From contig OX637630.1 in the NCBI GenBank assembly GCA_951802195.1, forward strand, positions 310,001-374,000: a DNA stretch of 64,000 nucleotides, read 5' to 3'. Positions 9,826 to 21,974 of this stretch are shown piece by piece (positions within the stretch are counted from its first letter, which is position 1; each line of letters begins with the position of its first letter). This DNA comes from Tausonia pullulans (Eukaryota > Basidiomycota > Tremellomycetes > Cystofilobasidiales > Mrakiaceae). The notes under the pieces are model-generated. The model worked only from the letters and a program-made list of their open reading frames with translations, made no database searches and was not told where the DNA came from. The translations under genes were made by a program, and so were the position numbers.

Positions 9826-11620
9826 ATGCCCGATTACTCGACCTACTCAAAGGCTCCGGCTTTTTACGCGCACCAAAAGGAGCCCAAGGCGAAATCTCGC
9901 ACTGAGTATAAGTCCAACTCAATCAGTGAGTGAGCGTCCCTCTCCGCGTCGCCAACCACCTGTCAGCTGATCATACCATCATCTCCGACAGAATCTGCCC
10001 CGAGGCTGAACAACGCTTTCCCCCAGGGACACCCCGAGGTGAGAGAGAGGAAGAGATCTCATGCTGGCGTGTTGTCGTCCTGATGCGGCGGCGCGCCTGT
10101 CACTTGGAGCGAGACGCGTCTTTCTGCTCTCACCTCTGCTCGACAGCTGAACATTGACTGAAGCATATCTGCCGCCTGAATTCTTGGTGCTAGTCTTATC
10201 GAGTTGCCCACGCACCCGGTGTTAAGAAGGCGTAAGTCCTCCCGCCCTCAAGCTTTCTGGGACGATGACTAGGTATTTCGCCCGCTGAACTCTTCAAAAC
10301 ACTCTTAACATCGAAATGTCGCTTTTTTACCAAAAGACTCTGGGTCTGGCTCAACCGCTGGTTCGAAGCCGAGGGCACCGCGCGCTTCGACCTGCAGCGC
10401 GCCGAGACTGAGGAGGCCAAGCTCGCGCTCAAGGGCAAGGGCAAGGAGACGACTGCTCTTGCTGTCTGTGACCTTGCTTGCGGAAAGTGAGTGTTTCGAA
10501 GGCAGACGATCAGTTGGAGGTGCGCGACAGCGCTGACCGTGCTTTGTTCGGTGTGCTCGTCTCGCTCTTGCCACCACCAGCGGCAACGTCACCGAGGCCA
10601 TCCTCGACTGGTACCACATTGGCAGCGCCCACTCACACCCTAGCCTCAACTCCACGACCGACGTTGCCCCAGACCCGTCCTCCTCGGTAGCGACTGTCCA
10701 GCCCGTCCTCACGCAGGCAACTGCGCTCCACCCTCTTCTTCAGACCAACATGAAGGCCGCGCTCGCCTCCCGACCGGCCTTCATCCCTCCTAAACGCCAG
10801 AGGCCTAGCGCTGCTGGAGCTGTCCCTGCCCCTGCCCCTGCTGGTCCTTCCATGCCAGGCTCCACCGCCGCCGCTGCTGCTGCAGCTGCAGCGGCCGGAC
10901 CTGTCTCCCCCATGCCCGTCAACACCGATGCTGTCGCGCCAGCCGCGAAGCAGATTCAGCTTCAAGGTGGCCAGTACTCGTCGCTCGTCCACCCTCCAAA
11001 CCTCCCCCGGGAGTGGCAGACGCTCGAGATCCTCCCGATTCAGCAGGACGAGACGTCGTCGACCGCGGCTTTCGAAGCTCGCCTCCCGTCGCACAAGCCC
11101 TCGGCGCGCGAGCTCTCGTTCATGGACGTCTCGCTCGGCAAGCTGCCTTTCCCGGACCCAGAGAAGACATACCCTCCGTCGGACATTGTCCCGTTCCCCA
11201 AGTGGGACTTTGTCGTCGTCTCGTTCGCGCTCCACCTTTTGACGGAGCCGAGCGAGTTGTTTGCACTCCTCTGGGAGCTTTCGCTGCGCGCCGACTGGCT
11301 CATCGTAGTCGGACCGCACAAAAAGCCCTTTGTGAGTTAGATTTCTGCTCCTCCTGCTTCTTTGCTTGCGCGCCTGACCAGTCGCTTTCTCTCCCCCCAA
11401 CCAGATCAAGGATGGACTCGGCTGGGTCCGCTGGGACCTCGCCAACTGGATGCCCGCCCGGCACGAGGGCTTCGGCGGGCAGAACATGGGCAAGGACGAC
11501 GAAGACGAAGAAGAGGAGGAGGAGGCCATCCCAGAGGGAGGCTTCAAGGACAGCGCCACTGAGATCCTGCGTGATCGGGTCCGACTCCGGGTTTACAAGT
11601 CCGTTGGAGGCAGTGCTTGA
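9826..11620 (+). CDS. class I SAM-dependent methyltransferase-like protein
   Basis: Six exons (9826-9925, 9992-10038, 10194-10231, 10337-10486, 10581-11331, 11405-11620) give 433 residues. Residues after the helix LWVWLNRWFEAEGTARFDLQ carry a glycine-rich motif I, VCDLACGKNGNVTEAI. A later block WDFVVVSFALHLL followed by SLRADWLIVVGPHKKPF matches strand 4/5 of the Rossmann-like methyltransferase fold. Between them sits a ~150-residue insert rich in Pro and Ala with a poly-Ala run (near 10865-10895), replacing the usual acidic strand-2 region. The C-terminal exon has an acidic run and ends in RVRLRVYKSVGGSA. Substrate unknown; the call rests on the fold motifs only. Confidence 0.6.
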
Positions 11621-11684
11621 GAGGCGAGGTGCATTAGATAAAACCCATCTATATCCTTTGTCGTCGTGTTTCCGCCATATCTCT

Positions 11685-13341
11685 CTAAGTAGCGAACGCC
11701 ATCAAATTCTCCCTCATCCGCTCGCCCTTCTCGCCGAGCGGCTTGCCAGCGGCGAACTCGTCCATCGCGTCCGGGTCGGTCTCCTTCCAGCCGCCTTTGA
11801 GCCAAGCGGACATCGCCGCAGGGCCGGCCTTGTGGAGCTTCTCAAACCGCTCCCAGTTGGAGGCCTTGCCGTAACCGCAGAAGGACAAGACAAGGGCAGG
11901 GGGGAGTGTCAAGCGACCGAGCTTGAAGCACTGATTGGTGGAGCGAGCATCAGTCAGGATCCGTGAGCAAGGCAAGGTGGCCAGTGACACCCACATAGGT
12001 CGAGACTCTGCTCGGGAACGACGGAATGACATCGTCAGTTGTTGAGACCCTGACAAGCTGTTAGCCGGTACGGGACACCTACGAGATGCAGTGGACGACA
12101 GCGCCATCCGCCCTCGGTCCAGCGTTGCTAAGCATTGTCGCCGGCGTGTTCATACCGCTCGGCAGAGGCGTAGCTCCAGGAGTCGCAGTCGCCGAGGGCC
12201 CGGTAGGGATCAAGTTGATGACGGTTGGCGGGAGAGGAGGGTCGTTAGACTTCCCCGTCTTCTTCGACTTTGCTGCCGCCGACTTGGACGGCCGTGTGAT
12301 GAAGGTGCCGACAAGGTAGAGCCATTTGTCACCGTAGCCGCCGATGGTGACCTCAATCTCGTACTGTGCGAATGCCGGAATCTCCTTGATGAAGCTGTAG
12401 TAGCCTCCTCCGAGGGCCGTCCAGCCGCCGACGGTGAAGCTGGAGGTTTGGGTATCAGCGTGACCTCATCGGGAATTTGATAAGGCGACGGAGATCGCAC
12501 ATAGGGGTGAAGAAGTCGCAGCAGGCCTGGAAGACAAGGAGTAGCGAATCAGCTGCGGGTCTCATGGGTGTGAAGCGCGTACCGCCGACAGACCAGCATC
12601 CGGCTCGCATCGAGGTTCTAGAGAGGCAATATTCAGCGAGGAGTCATATGCAAGAGACGACCTTCCGCGACCAACCTTGGCGTAACACGAGTTCTGGAGA
12701 AGAAAGTTGCCATGTCAACCGATCATGTTTTTGCAGGGTGCGTGCGTCATCATCGACCGCCGGCAGCGTTTCCTCTCATCGCCACTCACCGAGAGGTGGC
12801 CGTTGTAATCGATATCGTCGAGGGCCGCGATGAACCTGAATGAATCCTGTTCGTCAGCCAGCTGAGCCGTTAAGAATACGTGGACTTTCAAGTCTGCGCC
12901 GTCTCTTTCTTCCGATAGCTGAGCGGCAGCCATCGTCGTTAAAATGCGTGCGCATACGACGGCGCGTGCGTGCATGCGACCAAACTGACTTCTTCCTGCT
13001 CACAACCCGGAGCGGGTCCTTGCCAATGTGCGTCATCATCCTGAGGTGTTTTGTGGGTCCTCGCCACCAACTGAGGAAGTGGCTGAGGAGGGCCGGGCGC
13101 CAGACCTTCCAATGCCAGTCTGCAAGGGTCGTAGCCGACGCGTCAACGTCTGCAGGTCGGTTGATTCGGTGCCTCTCGGAAGCAGAGAGGGAGCGAGCGA
13201 GCGAGGGCGCGCACAGGTAGGCCAGGACCGGAAGTGAAGAAGGAAGAACACAAAGCCGACGGCCTTGAGCCAGCGGGGGAGGAACGGGAAGAGCGCATTG
13301 CTCGAGTGGGAGGCAACCACAACGGTGTCGGCTGGGGACAT
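11685..13341 (-). CDS. THEM6-like hotdog-fold (thioesterase superfamily) protein
   Basis: Minus-strand exons give an N-terminal membrane-anchor-like segment (PFLPRWLKAVGFVFFLLHF), then DWHWKVWRPALL, then the hotdog signature LDDIDYNGHLSNSCYAKNLD, continuing through ACCDFF, FTVGGWTALGGGYYSFIKEI, EIEVTIGGYGDKWLYLVGTF and a C-terminal tail with FCGYGKASNWERFEKLHKAG. The DYNGHLSN block is the equivalent of the DxDxNxHxxN stretch in THEM6-type proteins. Enzymatic activity is not established for that family. At least six introns interrupt the gene and one exon (NSCYAK) is about 18 nt plus junctions. The start ATG is at 13341, stop TAG at 11685. Exon borders near 12800-12870 are uncertain. Confidence 0.65.
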
Positions 13342-13840
13342 GACTAGGGGGGTTCCTCTGGGGTTTTGTGTGTCTACTTGGTGGTAGCGTAGTGTTGGTT
13401 GGGTGACAGGTCCTTCTCCATCAAGAAGCGGGCAAAGAGGACAGCACAGGTCTCGTTGACTTCTCCGACGAAAGAAACCCCGGCGACGGGCTTCGCAAGA
13501 CGATCGTTCGGTCATCACTTCTCCGCGTTCAGCCTTGCCCGTGGACCGGGTCCTCTGCTACCGAGCCCGGGTAGACGTGCTAACCGTCGAGACCGCCAAG
13601 ATGATATTTTCTTGGGGATCATCCCGGGCACGGTGAGTCGTTGGGGATGACGGGCAAACTCGCTATGGCCGAGATGTACTGCGGATCTGGAGTCAAGGGC
13701 GAGCGTAGATATCAAGGAAAGTGCGAGCGCTTGAACTTCATGCCACCCTTGCGAGTCAGCCTTGGTGTCTCGCCTTTAGAGCACTTCCCGGACCTTTCTT
13801 CTTAGTATGCTAGAGCTGTGAGCCTTAAAAGCACTTATTT
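13342..13840. other. no gene seen
   Basis: Between the start of the minus-strand hotdog gene and the unresolved locus that follows. Open frames are short and uncharacteristic. It should contain the hotdog gene promoter. Confidence 0.35.
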
Positions 13841-13899
13841 CAGAAGGTCGTTAAACACAGATTCATTCGGACCTCACCCAAACCCGGCCTCCCCCTCCC

Positions 13900-15328
13900 T
13901 CCTCTCATCCGTCTATCGCCATCCGACAAGAGCCCCCGTAAAAATATCCCGCCCATCTCTGACGAAGCCGACCCCAGGGCGGCGACCAAACTCCGTGTTG
14001 ACCCCCTCGGCAAGGTCGCGATTTCTTCTTTGGAGGCCGAGCGAGATCCGCGGTGGACCGAAAGCGGACAATGGGAGGGGTGGTGAATATGGAGGGAGAT
14101 GAAACAAGGTAGTGATCGAAAAGGCCGAGGCAAGATAGGTCTGTAGGGCAAGTCTTGTTCTCAGCCATTATTCTGGATGTACAAGGAAGACAGAGATTCA
14201 CCGCTTCGATGAGGATGAATGGCCAGCATATCCGACATGTCAGGCGCAAACCCGCACGGGCTCGCCTGTGGTTCGAGTGGTCCAGAGGGCACGCATAGGG
14301 AAAAACTGAGCTGGGAGAGCTATACTTTGGAGAAGCCATGAAGAAGGACAGAAAGCCGTTCGTCTCGAGCAGCTGAGGGAAGACGTCAGCGTCGATCCAG
14401 AAAGATGTGCCGTTGGCCACTGACCCATCTGAGATGACGCGGGCTCCAATGACCTCAAGACACGAGGCCTCGTTTTCCAAAAGCTCGTGCATGGCTGGTT
14501 TCAGGTTTCCCCCATCCTCGCCGCTCATTGTTGAGTTCCAGGTGACTTTCGTCAGAGAGGGATAGATGATACGAAAGCAGGTCTGCATCACCACCGGGAA
14601 GGGGAAGGGGAAGGGGGGAAGACAGGGTCCACCTGACCGCAGCGCTTGTAGATGGTGGCACTAAAAGGATGGCAGGGTTGATAGATTGGTGGCCGTAGCG
14701 GTGAGGTGGGAGGTGGAGTCGCCCGCCCAATTCTCGGGAGGGAGAAAAAGACATAGAGTGAGATGGGAGAGAGACCGTGGGACTGCCAGAGGATAGAGTG
14801 GGAGGTGAAGATGCGGTCGGAAAGGAAGGTGAGGTAATGGAGGAGGATAGTCTCTGAAGATGCTGATCAGGAACATGAGCTGCGCGCCATTGCCACAACG
14901 ATCCCGCATCGTGATTCTGGAACGAGAGTTTGATGGTCTGCACGAACAATAGGGAGAGCATTCAATCCCGTTTAATATACGCACCTGGTCCACGAAGCCT
15001 TTGTCGAGGAGCGGACTGCGTCAGCGTCCTGACTCGCGTCGGTCCAGCAGAGGGTGGCCCCATGACGCGTCAAAGACCCTGTCCTACTCCTGCGGCTCAT
15101 CTGGCCTTTCTGAATGGGAAGAGAGAACACAAGCCGGTGGGCGACGCCAAGCGATTTGAGGTCGATCGAGTCCCGCCCCTCACTTTGCCGTTCGTCCGAG
15201 CAAGACGGTGGCCAGTACTGGAAGTAGAACATGACGGCGACGAGGAAGTCGACGAACATGAACGTAAAGCGTCGGACCGTCCCGCGAGCATGGCGAGGGC
15301 CGCGGCCAGCTAGCGGGAATATGGCCAT
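13900..15328 (-). CDS. unresolved protein-coding locus, possibly membrane protein
   Basis: An ATG at 15328 opens MAIFPLAGRGPRHARGTVRR followed by the hydrophobic FTFMFVDFLVAVMFYFQYW, then a donor (GTGAGG). Further along the minus strand are PLLDKGFVDQ (about 14995-15025), TIKLSFQNHDAGSLWQW (about 14890-14940) and, after a pyrimidine-rich acceptor near 14580, competing frames. One reads VTWNSTMSGEDGGNLKPAMH, another ends quickly as DLLSYHLSLSDESHLELNN to a stop. The exon chain and the 3' end are not settled, and no family is recognised. A single N-terminal membrane segment is all that can be supported. Confidence 0.35.
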
Positions 15329-15538
15329 GCTTCTTACATAGGTGGGCCAAGAGAAGGACCTGCTGGGTCCACTACTGGACAACCGACACATAAAGAGTAA
15401 GAGAGCATGGATACTAGATGAGCATTGGAGGTTGGACGTCGACGTCGGAGAGCGCGCCTGTAGCAAGATGGGGGAACGTTTCACAGTCGCCTTCCTCTCC
15501 AGCCCCTCTTCTGCTTGTTCCCCAAACGACCACTCACC

Positions 15539-16426
15539 ATGTCGATCGACTTCCTCTCAGACGTCCTTATTCCCTCCGTGCTCGCCCTCGGCCCGCTCTA
15601 CTTCCTTTACACCCTCCTCTGGCCCGCCATCCCCACCCCCTTCTCGGCGGCGAACCCAGTGCCAACTACGCATGCCGACGGCTACACCTGGATCCCGCTC
15701 AAGGCTCAGGAGGCCCTCCTCCTGCGGGACTACACGCCTCGCGAGCTCGAGCCCTTCAATGGCAAGACGCCTGGCGGACGTATTCTTCTCGCGATCAAGG
15801 GAACCGTCTTCGACGTGACGGCCGGCGGGCAGTTCTACGGGCCTGGTGCGTCGTCGAGGCGGCGCGCGCATCGCGTCGTGAATGATGATGGAGCTGCCCT
15901 TGCTGACCATTTTTCTTCTTGGTGTGGCTGGGCAGATGGACCGTACGGAAATTTTGCCGGACGAGATGCCAGTCGAGGCATGGCCAAGCAGAGCTTTGAG
16001 CTTGGTAAGAGACGAAGACGCGCGCCGCCTGCCACCGTCCCCCGTTGAACAGCTAGCTCACCCCGCTCGTTTCTAATATCCATTAGACATGCTCACGCCC
16101 ATCGATCAACCGCTCGACAAGCTCGAGGACCTCACGCCCTCGGAGATGTGAGTCTTGGGTGTCTCTCTTAGCCAGCACGCACGCTCGGTACCATCCTTCT
16201 GACTCTAACTTCCCCGCTCGGGTCGCTTCTGTCCTCGCTGATCGGCGCGCTTTCTTCGTCCCTCTCTCAGCGAGAACATGGAGGGTGAGAGACGACGCGA
16301 TGCTCGTCTCTTGAGTCGGATGAACGCTAACTTTTGTTCCTCCTCCTCTTGTCAGGCTGGATCGAACACTTTTCGCGCAAGTACACCATCTGCGGACGAC
16401 TCGTCGACGAAGGAAGCAAGGCCTAG
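15539..16426 (+). CDS. DAP1: membrane-associated progesterone receptor (MAPR)/Dap1-like cytochrome b5-fold heme protein
   Basis: Five exons (15539-15845, 15936-16004, 16087-16147, 16271-16284, 16356-16426) give 173 residues. An N-terminal hydrophobic anchor ([19 protein letters not shown]) precedes a cytochrome b5-like heme/steroid-binding domain: [51 protein letters not shown]. Tyr residues in FYGP and GPY fit the MAPR mode of axial heme binding; family members support P450s of sterol synthesis in the ER. Exon 4 is a 14-nt micro-exon encoding IENMEG with its borders. An in-frame ATG at 15515 would add eight residues; 15539 is preferred because the anchor follows directly. Confidence 0.85.
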
Positions 16427-16563
16427 GGTTCTTCTCTAGCTGGGAAATCCATGACATGCGAGCAAGCGAAGTGGGAGAACAGATAGAGGGAGGGAGAGGG
16501 GAAAAGGAAGAAAGACAGCGTATCGAGAAAAGAGGATCGAAGAATGCGAGCGCCACGTCAAAC

Positions 16564-19500
16564 TCAAGCCGTCGTGCCGACCCGTCTCGAGCCGAGGGTG
16601 TTGGAGAACGCCCCCCGACCCCGTCCACCCCTTCCGCCCCTAGCACTTCCCCTTCCTCCACCGCGCCTCTCGCCCCTCGAGCCCCGGTCGCCGCCCTCGC
16701 CCCGGTCGCCGCGAGCCTCGCCGCGCTCGCCACCGGTGCCGAGCTTGCCCTCGAGGGCCTTCTGGTTGCCGTCGTTGAGGACCTTGGCCTTCTCCGCGAG
16801 GCCCTGAGCGAGCTGCTGAACGCGGGTGAGCTCGACGCGGTAGAAGACAACGACGCGGTCGATCTGGTCGAGCGACGCCGGGAGGACACCATTGTGGATC
16901 ATCTTGGACACGATCGAGGTGACAGTCCGGACGGGGAGGGAGAACGTCGAGGAAAGGAGCTCGAGCGAGAGGGTAGTGTAGAAGGGGGCGAAGGTGATGA
17001 GGTAGGTTCGGAGTCCCTCCTCCTGGATCTTCCTGTGAAGGCGGGCGAGGGGAGAGGGAAAGCAGTAAGTGATCGGATCTGAGGCAAGGTCAACAGGGAG
17101 AGATCGAACGCTCGACGTACTTGGCGAGCATCTCCTTGACGGCCGCAGCGTCCGGCATGAGCGCCCAAATCTTGATCTGCTGGATAAGGTCCCGGCAGGC
17201 CTCCCAGTCGGCGTTCTGCAGCGCCTTGGACGCCTGCTCGATGCAGTTCCTCGTCGTCTCGGGCGCACCCATGAAGGTCTGCCTGTCGGCCTGGTCGAGG
17301 AGCTTCTTGAACGGCTTAGACGGGATCCACCTTCCTCCCTCGTCCTCGCCACCCTTAGCGAGCATGGGAATCTCGCAGAGCATGCACGAGACGAGGAACG
17401 CCGCCTCAGCGAGCTCAAGGTTGATGTGCATGTGGAAGGGGAGCGTCCGAAGCTTGTCGGCCCGCTCCTGCTCGGGCGTGACCTGGGAGAACTTCTGAGG
17501 AGGGAAGCCCTGGGCGAGGAGCTCCTTAGGTCGCTGCGTCGTGAAGACGTCGAGGAGGATCGTTCGGCACTCGGTGATGAGACCCATCCGGAACGCGGCG
17601 AGTCCCAGCTGGACAACAGCCCGGTTGTAGAGGATCTGGGTGCCCTCGTCCGTGTGCTGGATCGCTCCCTGGAGGTGCGACATGAGGAGCATGTCGCGAG
17701 CCTCGTAGTATCGGCCGTGGAGAGCGTGGTGGTAGATGTGGGAGAGCATAGCGCGCGTGCGAATGAGCGAGTCGGCCGACTTGTAAAGGTAGACGCAGAG
17801 CGCGTGAACGAGCGCGGTGGGGGTGGCTCCAGGGGTGGCGATCGTCGACTTGATCGAAGCGGGGAGGGCCTGCTCGAGGTAGAGAACGACGGGGTCGGGC
17901 TGGAAGGAGTGGAAGTGCGTGGCTTTGGTCAGCGTCCGGTCCGGCCCTGTTTCGCTCTCTCTCTGAGCTCACGTACCTTAGAGTAGATGTGCTCAAGCCG
18001 GCGGAGGACGACGCGGGCGACGTTGGAGTTGGCCGAAGTGTGCTCGAACCACTGCTGGGCTTGGGCGAGCGCAGAGTAGAGGACGGACTCGTCCTTAAGG
18101 CGCTCGACGTACTCCATGCCGTGTGCGTCGATCCACTGAAGCGACTTGGTGAACTGGAGGGGCACAAGATTATGTCAGCGACGCACGCGCTTGGAGTTTG
18201 TGAGAAAAAGATGTGTGTTCCACGCACCTCCTCGTCGAGGCGCTCAACGAGACCGATGAGAGACCCCCGGATCTTCACGGGCTCCGTGTCGGTCGGCTCG
18301 CGCTCGGCGAGCTCGTCAATCTCCTCGTTGCCAATGTCCTCAAGGATGAGGTATTGGGCATTGCCCTCAAGGAGAAGGTCGAAGAGCTGGGTGAGCTCAA
18401 GCCGGGCGTTGGCCCAGTCCTCGAGGGGCATGTGCGTGTGCGAAGAGGGGCTGAAGTCGAACCGGGTCGAGAGGAGGGTGAGAAGGACCCGAAGCTTCTG
18501 GTACGTCGTGACCGAGGCCTTGAGGAGCGCCGTGAGGATCGAGACCTGCTCGCGACGGTCGGTGTTCTAAGACGAGACGAAGCAATGTGAGAAGGATCAG
18601 CTCAGTGTCCTCCCTCCCTCTCTTAAACGCGGACAGAACCAGCCTCACCTTCTTTCCACGGGCCTCCTGAATGGCCTTGAGCGCCTTGAAGATGCCCTCC
18701 TTGGAGAGGTCGAGCGACTTGCCGCCCTTTCCAACGGTCGTGAACTCGTCGGCGCCGTCCTGAGTAGGCTCGTCGCCCTCCTCGTCAGAGTCGAGCGCCG
18801 CCTTCTTCTTCTTCTTGTCCTTCTTGGGCGCGGCGTCCTCGACTCCGCGAGTGGAGACGACGTAGGCCTGGGTGTAGGCCTCGGAATCCTGGGAGACGGG
18901 TACGCACACGGTTTTAATTAGCGAGAGCGCCCGCTCGCGGACGAAAGAGATGGGACGACGGAGTCGCGCTCGACGCGAACCTTGTTGTACAGATCGATCA
19001 TCTCCTCGTTCTCCTTGATGAACTTCTTGACCTTCTGCTTCATCGAGTTGAGTGCCTTGGCGTTCGCCTGCGAGCTCTTCTTGGCTGCCGACTTCTCGAG
19101 CTTGAGCGCCGAGTCGACGTCGGCCCTAAGAGCGGCGAGGGTCGTGATGAACTGGGGAGGGAGGTACGTCGTCGTTCCAGGGAGGGTCGTGAGAGACGAC
19201 CTCTGGAGGAGACGGAGGATCTTGTCGAACTCTGAGGGAGCGGCGCGTACAAGAATGAGCTCGAGGACGAGACAGGGAAGAAGAAAGCCACGGCGCGAAC
19301 TAGCGGCCACGGCGAAAAGGGTGAGCTGGAGACTCACCGGTGGAGATAGTGATCCAGTCCTTCTTGTCCGAGTTCTTGCCGGCGTTCTCAATGGCCCTGA
19401 GCGAGGCATCGAGCTCGTCCTCCCTGGAGAAGGGCAGTAGAGCAGGCGGTGAAGGAGAAACGCGCGGAGAGGGGAGGGGGGGGGGGTCGGGACGAGGAGA

Positions 19501-19957
19501 GGGAAGATACGGGGGAAGTTAGCACGAGCTCCTCTCTTTCGCGTGCTTGGTCACCCATCGACGCGTGTAGATGCTAAACGGAGTGGGCGAAGATTGAGGG
19601 CCAACACAGAGCGGAGACTTGCCTCTTGTTCTTGGCGGACTTGATCGCCGTCCGGTCCTCGTCGTCCGAGTCGGCATCCGAGTCGTCGTCCGAGGCATCC
19701 TTCAGGAACTTGTTCTTGCGAGCGGGACCCTTGGCCTCCTCGCCATCGGACATCTCCTCCTCCTCCTCCGAGGAGTCCTCCGAGTCCGAGTCTGAGGAGT
19801 CGTCGTCCGAGGACGTGTCGCCCGAGGCGAACATCGAGGACCGGGCGTTGGAAGGCTTGGACGCCTTGGACGCAGCCTTCTTGGTGGCGGCCGCGGACGA
19901 CGAGAGGGAGTCGTCCGAGTCGGAGTCCGAGGCGTTCCCGGAAGCGAAGAAGGACAT
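16564..19957 (-). CDS. NIP1: eukaryotic translation initiation factor 3 subunit C
   Basis: eIF3c scaffolds the eIF3 complex and helps recruit the 43S preinitiation complex. From ATG 19957 the protein begins MSFFASGNASDSDSDDS, a Ser/Asp/Glu-rich acidic N-terminus typical of eIF3c/Nip1. It continues through EDELDASLRAIENAGKNSDK, FDKILRLLQRS, a coiled basic stretch (MKQKVKKFIKENEEMIDLYN), the large helical repeat region (e.g. LLMSHLQGAIQHTDEGTQIL) and a PCI domain (LELLSSTFSLPVRTVTSIVS, MIHNGVLPASLDQIDRVVVF). It ends in an RGG-rich tail (about 16570-16680). Six or more introns are visible. The RGG tail suggests RNA contact (inference). Confidence 0.9.
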
Positions 19958-20615
19958 CGTTCGCGTGCGAGAGGAGGGGGTGGGGAGGGTGGAGGGTGCG
20001 AAGGGGGGACGGCTGGTGGTTGTCAGAGGGAAGCGTGAGGGCGAAAAAGTATGCTCGCGAGCCGCCCAACGCGGCGCGCGAGGAGGCCCGTTTCTCTTGC
20101 CGTCGTCAGTTGGGCGCGCCTCGCCTGCTGGCGACGAATACATGCATGCAATGCTGGCCGCTCTTTTGGCGTCGGATGCGATGGCGAGCTAACTCAGCCG
20201 ACCGCGTCTATCGGGTCTCTCTGCTCGTCGCTCTGATGCTCCTCTCCCGCTTCTGTCTCTCGGCCGAGTTCCGCCCTTGCGCGTCGATCGGCCTCCTCGC
20301 GTCAAGTCAAGAGTCGGTGGCACCTTGCCCCGGTCTAGAGTGCGCATCGCAGAACGATGATAGCCAGCTGGCTGCTCCTCCGCACATACACCAACACACT
20401 TGCACACGACGGCCTTGAGCGACTGCAGCAACCCGAGAGAGACTGTCGCATTCCTCTCCCTCACACACACTCGACGTCTTGTCAACACGCTATGTTCAAT
20501 CCCATGGACATTTGTAAAAGTCTCTCTGAGTCCCATCCTTCTCCTCTTCCTCTTCTTCTTCTTGTGTACTTCCGCTGTGTTAGCAGGCTTGCATGGGTGC
20601 TCGCATGCTCCTCCT
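19958..20615. other. intergenic between eIF3c start and OSCP gene end
   Basis: About 660 bp upstream of eIF3c and downstream of the OSCP gene, both on the minus strand. The eIF3c promoter must lie here. Frames on both strands are short. A CT-rich run (TCCTCTTCCTCTTCTTCTTC) is near 20540-20565. No RNA gene is seen. Confidence 0.4.
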
Positions 20616-21974
20616 CTAGACGGAGGCTGACAGAGGACGTAAGATGTCAGCTGCGCCCGTCGTCGGTCGGGAAGGGTGGTCAGAACACGCACCAACAAGG
20701 AGACCGTTCAGCTTGTTGACCTTGCTGGAGGCAGAGAGGTCGACGGTCTTGTCTCCAAAGTCGACGATGAGACCGCCGAGGAGGGCAGGGTTGACCTATT
20801 GATCGGCAATACAGGCGCGCGCGGAAGGACCAGGCCGAAACGCAAGTCAGAAACCCACGCATACTCCTCCCCCTCTCCCAAACACATCTCAATCGCCAAA
20901 TGCCGCGAGCTCAGCGCACCTTGTTGACAATCTTCATCGTCTTGCCCTTGACGGCCTCGGAGCCCTTGAGGGCGCTCTCGAGCCTCGACTGGAGCTGCTT
21001 GTCAAGCGGCTCGGCCGAGGTGACGGTCACCTCGAGCTCACCACGGTAAGCCTTGGTGAGCTCAAGGAAGTTCCGGATGACCTCGGTGGTCGAGGTGAGG
21101 CGACCGTTGGCGGAGAGGACTCCGAGAAGGTTGGTGGTAACCTATGGAAGACGGATGGGTTTCGAGGGTGAAGGCGAGATGCGGCGGGCGAGCGGGCGGC
21201 GCGGCGGGCGAAAGACGGAGCAGTGGGCGGCGAGAGAGCACAGAGAAGGCAGAGGAGGGGAAGTCGAGCGCGCGCGCATGCGAGGACACGTGAGCGAGCC
21301 AGAGGCGAGACAGATAGATCCAAAAGGAGAGAGCATGCACACGTCAGTGGGCAGCTACTTGCGAAGAGCAAGGGCGAAGGAAGAGAGAACGGACCTCAGA
21401 GGGCTTGGAGAGCTTGCCGACGAGGGCCTTGATCTCCGAGGCGCGCTCGTTGGCAGAGAGCGTAGGGTTGGCTGCGAAGCCGCAATGACAACAAGATCAG
21501 CATGGCCCTGGAGACAACGGATGGACAAGGGCTCCTCCACGCACCGAGGAAGACGGTCGCCTGGTCCTTGGACTCGATGAGCTTGGAGAGCGAGGTGAGG
21601 TCGGCCTCGACCTGGGAGAGGGCGTCGGTCGACTTGGAGAGCGCGCCGGTGAAGGCAGCGGTGGCGTACTTGCCCGGAAGCGACTGGAACTGGATAGGGG
21701 GCTGGAGCGGGCAAGCGGGCAGGCGTCAGGCCCGGAGAACGAGGGCAAGGCGAAGGAGGAGGAGGGGAAGCAGCAGCAGGGCGAAACGGGTGAAAGCGGG
21801 CGAGGACAATCAGCCGGGCTGTCGTTGTCGCTGGCCCTCCGCCCGCTGGCCGGTCCCTCTGTGCTGCTCGTCCCCTCAACCTCAGCAAAGGGCTCGACGG
21901 ACGGTGATCTTCTTGGCGGCGGCGGTGGCGTATCCTCGGGAGAGGGCGGGGGCGGCAGCGCGAAGAGAGAACAT
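20616..21974 (-). CDS. ATP5: mitochondrial ATP synthase subunit 5 (OSCP)
   Basis: The oligomycin-sensitivity-conferring protein links the F1 head to the peripheral stalk. The N-terminus MFSLRAAAPALSRGYATAAA is a typical basic, Ala-rich mitochondrial presequence. The next exon begins PPIQFQSLPGKYATAAFTGA, and then come PTLSANERASEIKALVGKLS, LTKAYRGELEVTVTSAEPLD and the conserved C-terminal block NPALLGGLIVDFGDKTVDLS. The last exon is only 12 nt and encodes ASV plus stop (20616-20627). About five introns. Length fits OSCP. The gene is divergent from the 2-methylcitrate dehydratase gene. Confidence 0.9.
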
